DNA from: Blastomussa wellsi
Taxonomy: Eukaryota; Cnidaria; Anthozoa; Scleractinia; Plerogyridae
DNA length: 64,000 bases
Assembly: GCA_947652115.1 (NCBI GenBank)
Contig: OX393561.1
Location: 33,338,381 to 33,402,380 of the forward strand
Direction: 5' to 3'
Shown here: one piece after another, positions 33,701 through 45,700 of the stretch
Position numbering within the stretch: position 1 is the stretch's first letter
Layout of the letters: every line of letters begins with the position of its first letter
Made by a program: the position numbers and the translations under genes
The notes under the pieces: model-generated
Database searches by the model: none
The model's input: the letters and a program-made list of their open reading frames with translations, nothing else
Told to the model about the DNA's origin: nothing

Positions 33701-36700
33701 GTGGTCACCTAGGCTGCTTCGGGCTTACACAACTATTTAACAATTATGAGCTCGAGACATCTATGAGATGATAGCTGACGAGGCCTAAAATTTCGCCGGT
33801 TTGTAGACGACCTTTAACTACCTCGATCAGGCTAATGGCTTGTAGTATACGAGTTGCTCAGTAAATCAGATCACAGCATTTGCATTATTCTACTACTGGT
33901 AGAATTCTACAAATTCAGAATGTGGGTTTATGATTACATGGCTTTTCTTCTTGGGAGAGAGAAGACCTCCAATACTTAAAAATACTGTCGCTTTATCTTC
34001 TCAGACAAGGTTGGTATACAACCGCTGATTTCACAGACCGTGTGTGGACTATTCACCATCAACCCGCTGACCACTGGAGAGCACTGCAGTCGCATGTTGT
34101 ACTTCAACAATTGTCCCTTGCCTCGGAACTTGTCACGTGTCAAGCATGTGTAGAACACGAGTTTATTCCTGCGCAGTGTTCTCAACAAAACCAAAGTGAA
34201 GGGAGGTGTGCTGCATTGCTGGCTGGGCACAAAGGTATTCTTCAGGAAATGTTATAATTACCGGGCGTTTTCTACTGTTTATATTTAGTATAAATCTACT
34301 TGCGTTCTATCACGAATGCCGTTCTCTGATTGGCTACGCTACCCACTATATATTCTGTGATAGCTAGTGAGTAGCGTAGCAGTGCGGTTGTCAACAAAAT
34401 GGCGGCCGCTTCTTAACGTTTTCGAAATGTCCTTGAAGAAGATTTAGACAGTTTACTGGTCGAGGCTGTTCTAGAAAAGACAAAAGTCGCCACGACTAGT
34501 AGATTTATACTAAAACAATTAGATTATTCGCTCTCGATTTCTATGCGTGATAGTTGGCTCGGGCTGCGCCCTCGTCAACTATCACGCGATAGAAATCTTG
34601 AGCTCATAATCTAGTTGTTAAACACGGAGCGATTCTATATAACGAGGCTGAGCGGCTCAGCCTTTCAATCACAAATCCCAATGAGACGATTTTATTGGTT
34701 GAGAACTGAACTCAACTGGTTTTCTTTGGTGTGGCGTGATCCGAACTTGTCTCTTCTTATTATTAAAAAAATAATTGAATATTATCTAGACCCTCGTGAA
34801 TAAAATTGTTCCTTTTGTCGTTTGGGTGCAAACAATAAGAATAAACGGAAATAGAGGAAGATACATGTAACTGTCCTGCATTATTCTGCGAAATTACAGA
34901 ATTTCCTTGCGGCAAGCGACTTGACGATAACAAACAACATGCCAAGTTTCAGCAAGCTTGAACAGGCGTGCTTTCCTGGTTCGTCCACAATTCGACAGTC
35001 ATTGGAAGTCATACCTAAACATGGTTATCCGTCTTTTGTGTGGATTCTTAGCCCATGAAGCCAAGTGTTCAGCACTGTCCGTTTGAGCTTTCATGTCGCA
35101 ACAGTGTTTGTGCGTGGTCAATTCGAAGTTTAAATTTTAGAGATTTGTGTGTAAATTTCTGTTTAAAATTGTTTAACTTGCATGGAAAAAGATTATTAGT
35201 GGTATACATTGTATTCGAGGTCGTTAATTCCACATAAAAAACAGGGATCGCAATTAAAGAGAAAAATTTGCGGAGCTTTTCTGTTTGAAGACCGTTACTC
35301 CGACACGGCTGTTTAAAATTAAAGCCAACAAATGCTAGACGGGGCCTTTTTATAGGCTCGCTCCGTGTTTAACCTCGACTTCTCAAATCTGCGTTTCGGA
35401 GGAAGAAACTGGGCTAGATAGAAGATCCTAACAGTTACAAAGATCCCATAAGGCAACATTGTAGTTTATATAGAGCGAGTTTCAATTGAGTGTCGTAAAA
35501 CCAAAACCAAAGTAATTACTTTGGCCAATCAAGGACACAGACAATCCAGTGATCCAATAAACACGAAGTAATAAAACGTAGCCGACACAAAGCTCGGGAA
35601 AACGTGCGCGCGCGAGTCACGATTGGTTTTGATTTTACTTACTTTACTTGAAAAATCACTGGGCGTAGTTCTGCAACACCAAAGAAATTCGCTTATTACT
35701 CTCGATACTCGATTGAAAAGCGCTCTAGAAAATAAACCTAACATTTCATGGACATTTTCCCACTCTACAATCTCTAGCAGTACTAGTGTTCACGCATTGA
35801 TCAGGTTGAGCTTATTCTATCCGATTTCCTATTGCAACAGACAACACCAGCGAGTTGTTGGTCGAGGGCCAAATAACAAGTCTGCAATTGAACACCTCTG
35901 TAACATGGCTAGGAAAGAGCCTGGGTGCTACGGTTCTCCAAAACGAATCAAAGGGGAAGCCATTGCTATTTTTTTCCTTGGATCCAGACCCTTTAACCAC
36001 TTCGGACAAGTTCAGGAGGATTACCTTTCCTGAATGCAGGTAAAAACACTCTTATTACTTATCCAGTCCTCCTAAGAATATGCCTTCCTTCCTCTCGCCA
36101 TTTACGCGTGCTCGAAAAGGAGACGATCCAAAAATAAAGCGGATATATTCATTTGCACATGCTTCGTGAAATCGTTTATACATCGAACGGACGTAGCAAT
36201 TGCTCTCTGAAGAAGACTTGTACATACTACCTTAATTTCAGGCTGGCTTTCATAGTATCTATCACAGAAATCAGTAAAATAAGTGAATTAACTACCTCTG
36301 GGCTCCTGACTACCTTTATTTATACGCGGTCCATGTATTCTGCATCGAGCTGTGATTTGGAAGTGTTAATTTTTGAGTGTCCACTTTCTAAATAATTTAT
36401 TGGGTCACATAATTTTTCTCTTAGCTTTCCTTGGAACGGTATAACGACAAACCTCACGAGTGACGCCTGCGATTTTCCAATGTACGACCTGCACAAGTTT
36501 GTGTGGAAAGAAATACAGAAACGCTACCAAGACATTTACAGACTTGTGAGTGCCATTTCTCTTACAAGAGAGCGCATAACTTATATTCTTCAACAAATCA
36601 AAGCAACGCAAAACAGCACTTCGATAAACGATTCCGTTTGCTATTGGCTGAATAAGTCACGTGACATTTGGTTGCCATGGATACGAACAGAAAATGCCGC

Positions 36701-39700
36701 GAAGAGGACTGTGTTTATTGGTGGGATGTTTCCAAGTCTCGTTGAACCGAAAGCAATATGGTCGAGTCCAGGCGATGAAGTCGGAGCACAGCTAGCTGTA
36801 AAAGAGATTAACAACGATAAAAACGTTTTGAGCCGTTATAGACTCAAGCTACTTGTAGCGCCAACTCAGTGTAGAGGAGAACTTGTTATCCCAGCGTATA
36901 TAAGATATCTCAATCGCGACGACTCGCAGAAGGTGATCGGTATTGTAGGTCCGGCGTGTAGCAAAGCCACACTTCCGATTGCCGAAGTGTCGCGATTTCA
37001 CAACACGATTCTAATGGGCTATGGAGCTGATGACGTGTCATTATCCGACAGGACAAACTTTCCGCTGTTTTTCCGAACGAATCCGAGCATTGACGAATTT
37101 AAGTTCGCCTATTTGTCGGTTTTTCGCGCGTTTAAATGGAAGAAATGTGCCATCTTGCGTGAAGCCAAGTATCCGGTCAACACGGTCCGATCTCGCACCG
37201 AATTTCTGACCAAACATGGAGTTCAAGTGCTGTCACGTGAGTTACCGTCAGATGGAGACCTGGATGCTAGAAGTTACATCAACAGCGTAGCGGACAGCAA
37301 ATTCACGGTGATAGTACTGGATGCTTACCCACCAGCCTCTAGGGCAGTCACGTGCCAGGCTTATAAGGAGGTAAGATTATTTTTCCCGAGCAAACGAGTT
37401 CGTTTCACTCACGATGTTTGGGTCGGTAATTTGCTCCTTCGCGCAGACGCTTTCAGACCAGGCTCACAAATTGCGTTATCATGAAATACTGAGTTATTCG
37501 TCTACGCGATTGCAGTTAGATAGAGCAGCTTCATTTCACTTTATCGAAAGGAAAAGACAACTAGCGACTTGCAATTGTCTGTTGTTAGATGAACTACAAG
37601 AATTTATCTTCGATAAAAGCGACCTCTTGTCTAAAAGCGTCCACAAACCGGTGTTACATTTGTTTTAGGGCCTGATCCCTGACAAAGGTTACGTTTGGTT
37701 CTTGTTGGATTGGCTGGACGCTGATTGGTGGGATGTGGATTTTTACAACAGCAACAAGCACGCTGCACCAGAGGACGTTCCTTGTTCCACCGCTGAACTG
37801 AAGTCCTTCGTCGAGCAAGGCTACTTCACTCTATCATCTCCTTTCTTTGGAGATGACGATCAAAGTGTCGTGGGAGGTGTTACTGTCAAGGAATGGAAGA
37901 CAATGTATCGGTCTACTGTAACGAAAGAGGCGAGTGGCGAAACTATGTGGCTGGATATTTATAGCGTAGTCCAAATTAGATATCCCGTAAAGTCAATACG
38001 CAGTACCAGCCTTGCAGTTTTGTTTGTGTTATCACAAGAGAGCTAGCCTGTGAAAACAACCGGGTTTATTCGCAGGCTAGAAGAGAGCCCACTTGGACTG
38101 AGCTAAAGTACTTATTTGATGAGGTCCTGGAAAGGATTTGCGTCTACTTCTTATTTGTAGTTTAAATTATATTTTCTTTTTCTCTCAGAATAAGGAATGG
38201 TCAGATTACGCCTCTTTCGCGCATGACGCTGTGTGGACGTACGCTTTAGCACTGGACCAGCTACTCAAGAATGACTCTTCAGCTTTAGAAACAATTAATT
38301 CCAATGCTACAACGATGTATGTAGAAGTTGTTTGTCACATTTGCTGGAATCTCAGCAAACTTAATGCCTTTTCTGTGAAACCAATGCAACTGAAGCCAAT
38401 GTACATCAATCTTCATTGAAGCAAATACTATTTAACAATTAGATGATAAGCTCGAGATTTCTATGGGGTGATAGTTGATGAGGCCGAATAATAAACGAAT
38501 CATGTGTCGTTAAAAAAGTTCTAAATCTTACTCCGAAACTTCGCTAAAGCGCGAATACGTCGCATTTTGAAGACGACCTTCAACCAATGCACTCAATTTG
38601 CTGATAGTGTGCAGTAGCTCAGCCAATCAGATTGCGGCATTTGCATTAGTATACTAGTAGATTTTTACTAATAGAAATTAATCAGAACTCGAGACAGTAA
38701 TCAGTAATCCGCGTCAATGCCGAAACGTTTTTGCCAGTCGTGTAAGGTTTTAACTCCACTTGATTGCAACTTGCTGATTAGAAAACGGTCTTCGATCCGA
38801 ATGATAGAGCAAATGTTACAAGTTTTTGCATCAATGACTGAAACCAACACATGAAACATTTTACAAGTAAAAAAAAGAGAAAAATGGTACTGAGCATTGT
38901 ATGTTTTCCATATTTGCGTTTCTTAACAGGAAGTTCCGTCAGCGTATTCAACAAGTGGACTTCCTGGGTGTTTCTGGGCGAGTTCACTTCAACAAAGGAG
39001 ATCGTCTATCTAACATAGTGATCAAGCAGAAATTCGCCTCGCGCGCCGTGGTTATTGGTCAGTTTATTCATACTCACAAACCAAACGACACGTATGCTGG
39101 GGGCCTGGAGTGGGATCCCAACAGAATCACGTGGGCAGCAGGACGGATACCACGTGATCTATTACCTGGTAAGCCTTAGCGGTTTTAGTCCGTCGATAAA
39201 TTCGCAACTGTCATCATTATAAGGAGAGAAAATATCATAATTAAGTTTTATTTTGTTTATTGGCTTTCGCTGTTAAAAATATATCGAAAATCCAACAGAG
39301 AAATGATTTCGCTTAGTTTTTCAGTTACAGGTTAATGTTCCAGTTCATTGACCGTGACACGAACCTGTTGAACCTGTAACCGTAAACCGTTCTTGTCACG
39401 TTATAACTGTAATAAGCACTGAACTGTCATTTCAAACTGCGTTAGCCTTTTGTTAAATTGTTATCTACCTGCATTATTTTGAAAGTTATTAATCTTGTAA
39501 AAGCCGAATTCCGTTATAGCCAATCGTGATTCCCGAAACAGAATAGTCTTAAGTTGCATTCTGGCTGTATCCTCGATAAGTTAAACCCTGCTGTTGGAGC
39601 CAACTATTGTGTCTTCTCTGTCGTTGTTCCGGAGATTGTAATAGAGACTGTAATAGATCCCGACCTCTGACGCTGCAAGCGAGGGTTTCCCCTGAACTCG

Positions 39701-42700
39701 CTCTGTTAACAAGGAAAACTCGCTTTACAGTCAAAAAAGCTATTATCACATTATGGCGTTATTGTAAAATCAAATTCTTTTGGGTCTAAAGAAACATGTT
39801 CTTTGCCAATTCCTCGACGCAAGTTTGCTTATTTTAAAAGAATACACCTTATTCCAAAATGGCTACCGTCTTAATATTCTTTTGTTGGTATTCAAATTAG
39901 CCTTTCTTGCCTCGTTTTTAAGCTCAAAAATCAAAAGAATATTTTATCTTGAACGAGGCAACAAGGGCAAATTTGTATGTGCATAAATCAGCGGCCATTT
40001 TGGAATAAGGTGTATTTTGTCAGTTTGTTTTGGTCTAGAAATTATCCGCGAAGAATGGTTTCCCTAGTCTCCTATCAAGAGTCTCATATTGAAAACGCTC
40101 GACTACTGGCTAAATCTTAATTTAAATTTACATTAAAGATAATCTTTAAGGTTTGACTCTGGAAGCGCGATCAAGGTTAGCGAACTGGTGTGGGAGTGGA
40201 AACTGCCCCTTTCCTAGTTTTCATCGCCACATCTCATGTCCACCTTTTATAACGAGAAAGTTTCATTCTGTGTGAGAAAATTGTCTCAAACATAGCAGCA
40301 ACACGCTTAGTGCTTTTTCTTGTCATTTACGTCTTTTTGTGCCCAAAGAACCTGTTCCCAAGACAATATGCGGAGTTGAAAATTTGAGAAAAGCGTTGGA
40401 TGTTTCCTGTAAGGAGGCCATTATTGTCGCTGTTGTTATTGGTAAGTAGACATATCTTTTCATTTATTGCTTACCTGCGAGGCGCGGTATGGTCCGAGAG
40501 ATGAAAGGCAGAACAACTTTCTCTTAACCGCTACTCTAAGGACGCATGCATTGCTGGTAGCCACATGCAAAAATAAAACCACCTTCGCGGATGCTCCTTG
40601 TTCCGTTTTCCTCACGCTGGTACACTTAGGTCCAGGATTGAACGCAATCACGAAAATTACAAAAATAACAATTTAAGTAATTTTCGCAAAATTCACAGTT
40701 TCGTCGAGAACTCTCCTTGAACTGTCTTGACATCTCTTTTTGCGAATTCTGAATTTCGTAATTTTCGTAAAATTCCCGCGCAAATTTAGTTAAATTTATA
40801 GTTTCGTCGAGGGCCCTCCTTGAACTGTCTTGACATTTCTTTTCGCGAATTCTGGATTGAACGCAATAGCAAAATTTACAAATTTTAGTAATTTTCGTAA
40901 AATTTGCAATTTTAGTTAAATTTGCAGTTTCGTCGCGGGCCCTCCTTGAACTGTCTTGTCATCTCTTTTCGCGAATTCTGTGAAATTTCGCTATTGTAGT
41001 AATTTTCGTAATTGCGTTCAATCCTGGACACATCTCCGCTGGTCTGGTCGGGTCATCCCACGGGTCATCCCTTTGGATTTCAAGGCTCAGGCTTCTCAGC
41101 GTGTGCCTCATATATTTTTTCTATTCAGTTACAGATTTACTTTCGTGTTGTTGACAACCACTGTAGAAAAATCTTCACATTTTGATAGTTGTGCTAACAA
41201 AAACCTCAATTTATTGCAAGTCAGATCTGTTTGAGCGTTTTTCGGGATTAAACATTAACGTTACATTTGTTGAATACGCGAGGTCATTAACACCTTACGA
41301 ATTGGAGAGATATTGGTCAATATTACAAACATCTCTACATAATTACGCATAAGCTAATTATTCAGAAGACTTACCCTAAATCTTTTCTTTTCTTCGTGAA
41401 GCACTAGCGTCTGTTACAATAGTCCTGATATTTGTGGCGCGGATTCTGAAAGGAAGGTACGTAAAGCTTAGCTAATATAGTAACATATATCGTACCTAAA
41501 TACATTAACGAGGATGAAAATAGATATATAAGCCGCATCAAGAGGGGCTCGTGGAAAAAATACATTTAAAAGATCTCATCATAGACCCTTACTATTAAAC
41601 GTCTTTGATTGTTGTAACAATTTTCCGTTCCAAACATTCTCTTGTCCCAAATGTGACATAACAAATAGGTTTACCTAAACCAAGTTCAGACCTTATTCAA
41701 CTTTTTTAAATATAGCATACGAGACAAAACAAAAAAAAAAAACTATCTTTTCAACACTCAGGATAGTCAACCTTTACCCTTAACCTAGACCAGGACTGAT
41801 AATTTACCAGCCAAATCTAAAATTCTTCATCAGTAATATGTTGTCCATTTAAATAATGGAAAACGGATAAGCACTCGATGTTTTTAAATTGACCATTCTT
41901 GCAGTCAAACACATACATCTCCTCTTGTTTTCCATTTTCTTATTCATCAGATATTCTTCAAAGTACCGCAGCACGAAAAATCGTCTTCGCGAGCTGGGTC
42001 TTTTAGATTCTAATTTCACGGGCTCCATATTCACCTTGGATGACTGGGAAATAAAACGAGAAAAACTCGTTCTTAACAGAAAGCTGGGCGAAGGAGCGTT
42101 TGGAGCAGTATTCGGTGGAGAGGGCTTGGGACTGATGGGATCAGAGGTCCCAGTCCCCATAGCTGTGAAAGCTCTCAGAGTTGGAGCAACAATTGAAGAT
42201 AAGGTTTGTATAAACCAGCAACTTGCGTTCTCCGCATGCATAAGAAAAGCCCAGTCATTCAAAATCTGAATAACGCTGTAAGAGGGGATTTATCAATGAC
42301 CAATATCAATGTTATTCCAGGACGTGATGATGATGTTTATGATGTCGATGATGTCATCAAGTTAGTTAACAGCACATATCACAGTTCGAGATACGCCAAA
42401 AGACTTCTATAAACTAAAACAACAAGGAAACTAACAGAAATTTTACCTGCAAGGTTTTCGATTACCTCAATCACGCCGCGGCGTTGAATTACTCTGCTAA
42501 AAATCCATTTAAAAGTAGCCGGCCCAAGTACAGTATCGGGTTTACTCCAGTGAATTCGAAAGAAATAATTTGAGAAATACTTCTAGCTTTGTTTTAGAGC
42601 TACTGTTATCTTGTTCCATATTGTTTTGATTTCTTTATTGACTTCCATGTCTTCCTCGCTCTTTGTTTTACATCACTTTTACATTACTAGTAATAGATCA

Positions 42701-45700
42701 AACACGAGAGACAGTGTTTCATCGGGATATCCAAACACCGAGAAGAGAGTTGAAAATACGACGCGCAGCGGAGTATTTTTAATGAACTTCGAGGTGTTTG
42801 GATAGCCGATGAAACACTGTCTCGAGTGTTTGATATATCTTCTCAATCGAAACTAAAACTACGGTGAAAACGAAGAAATAAAATCGTAAAAATCTATGCT
42901 AATTAAGATCAGGTATCCAAACCACGGTTACGGTTCTCATTTCCTTTGTTTTAACGTGATGAATTATTAATGAGTTTGAGAAGTGAGTTTCGCGGTTCTC
43001 ACACCGAGGATTAGCCGAAAAATCTTGACGTCATTCCTTTCTAAGCGATGATCGGATATCGATTCTGTCCACATTTACACACTTAAATATGTATAGTAAT
43101 CAAAGACGAGGCAAGTTTTCTGTAACTCCGAGTTTCACGCTTTCGCGATCATCAGACGCTTTTATTGAGAAAGAATCATACCTAGTTTATATTAATATAG
43201 GTCTGCATGAATAAATGGCATTTGTTGACAGCTATTTATTTACTTTTTGTTTGCATATTCCTAGGTTGAGTTCCTTAGTGAGGCAGATAAGATGAAGCTG
43301 TTATCTCATCCGAATCTCATAAAGCTTCTTGCAGTATGTACCACAGGCGAACCTGTCTACATTATTATGGAGCTTATGATTCACGGTAAGAAACTACCTA
43401 AAATAATGATTCAGTTGTACAGGCTGTACATTTAACTCCAGACACCATCCAAAAGTCCGTCTTAGAGAGCTGTCTGGCTTATATAGAGAGTTAAGATACA
43501 GTATACAATGACTACAAAAGCATATGGTCCAACACCAGGTCCCTGCATTATATAGATGTCCGGCTTATACAGTAAAATAACCGAAAAACGGCGCGCAGGG
43601 ACCACCACCAGTTGTCCGTCTTATGGAGGTGTCCGGCTTATAGAGAGTAAAGATACAGTAGAATGACTGAAAAACGGCGCACAGAGACCAACACCAGTTG
43701 TCCGTTTTATGGAAGTGTCCAGCTTGAAGAGAGGGGGTAAGTTTCAAATGAAACTGTGGTGCTGCGTCGGTGGGAAGAAAAGCAAGATAGTTTGGTTTTA
43801 TCAACTGGGTTGATAATGTCAATTGGTCACCGTAAAGAGATTCAAAAGCTGACGTTTCGAGCGTTAGCCCTTCTTCATCTCCGAAGAAGGGCTAACGCTC
43901 GAAACGTCAGCTTTTGAATCAATCTCTTTACGGTGGCCAATTTACATCATCAACCCAGTTGATAAAACCAAATCAGCTTGAAGAGAGTTTAGATACAGTA
44001 AAATAACTGAAAAATGGTACGCAGAGACCAACACCTATTACCCGTCTTGTGGAGGTGTCCAGGTGTCCTTGAAGAGAATTTAGAGACAGTAAAATGACTG
44101 AAAAGCGGCACACAAGGACTAACATCAGTTGTCCTTCTTGAGGTCGGGACACACTATGCGACAAATCGCTGCGACACGTCGCAAGTCACTTCGTCTGTAC
44201 TGCTGCAGCGACAAGACGCTTTTTTGGTGCACACAAGCGAATTTGGAAGAGGGGAAATGTGAACTAGAAAAAAATTGACGCTCCCTCATTGGTTGATTTA
44301 AATTTTGTGGCAGCAATTTGTCGCAGAAGCCTGCGCTTATTTTGTCGCTGCATGCGATCTGTTGCACGAATTCAAACTGGTTTGAATTCGTGCGACAGAT
44401 CACAGCGACAAAGATTTTCACATGTCACACGAGGCGATTTGTTGCAGCAACCTGTCGCGGCGACGTGTCGCAGCGATTTGTTGCATAGTGTGTCCCGACC
44501 TTTATAGCTATATGTTAGTCACGTCCTTTAAGCTCAAGACAACAAACATCATGTCAAAAAATCTAAATTTTGTATTTGCAGGCGATTTAAAGAGCTTTCT
44601 CCTCGCTCGCCGTCGCTTAGTGGATCAACAGGGCGCTCCAGAGGTGAGACATGGCGCCGCATCTCGTACGTATTCTTATGGTGACGTGTCATGAAAATAA
44701 TTGTGTGTTGGCTTTGCCTTGAGGCTGCTGAGGTCTATAATTGATTAAAAACGTTAATTGGTCAAACATGCTTTAACCAATCAGAGCTTTACTTAAGCCC
44801 TTAAAGAGCAATATTGTGACTTGGCTTATACGCGCATGTTCCTGCGATTGGCACCACTTGTGCGTTTTTAATTCGACTTCTCAATGTTTTATTTTGTTTG
44901 TGATTGGCTAATGTTTGATTTCATCACAGTTACTTGAACCACTCGAACTTCAGAATGTAAATGCGTTTAAACCTCATTTTCGTAGGCAGAAGATGTTACT
45001 CCACGAAGACTTACAAGCATGGCGCTGGACATTGCTCGCGGGCTCCAATACCTAACAGATATGAAATTTGTTCACAGGTAAGATTACTCATTTGTCTGAT
45101 TGATAACAAACATTCTCATCAGTTTGCAAAAGAAAAAAAACTTCAAATACTCGACAGTTCTACGTTTGCAAAGATCGTTATTATCCATCCTGTTGTTTCT
45201 CTCTCATCTCAGGGATCTCGCTTTACGTAACTGCATGGTTGGATTTGGAAATGTAATAAAGATCGGTGACTTTGGATTGGCGCGGACTCTACAAGCAAAT
45301 GATTACTACAGGTTTCAAAGAAAAGGTGAGGGCTAGAAATAAAAGTAAAAATAAAAGAGTTGCTGAGAAAAACGCGACGACGGACTTTAGGTAAATTTGA
45401 CATGGGCTAAGGCCGCGGTATACGTTAGAAATGTTGCTAAGTAGCACAACCCATTTACGTGACGATGCTAAATTTTAAATGTCAATCCCGTATTCAGCGA
45501 TTTGTCATTTGTGAGAGACCACAGACCAGACTCTTGGGTATTCTTGGGAATATACGAAAACGTTTCTGATTTGATAATGATAATGGAAATCCCCCTAATA
45601 GCTTAGACATTTTAATGACGATAAACCTAATGGCCAAGTTCTTTGTAATTGTACTATGACTCGCATCCGTGACCTTGTGTTTTCTTCTTTCTGTTGACCA

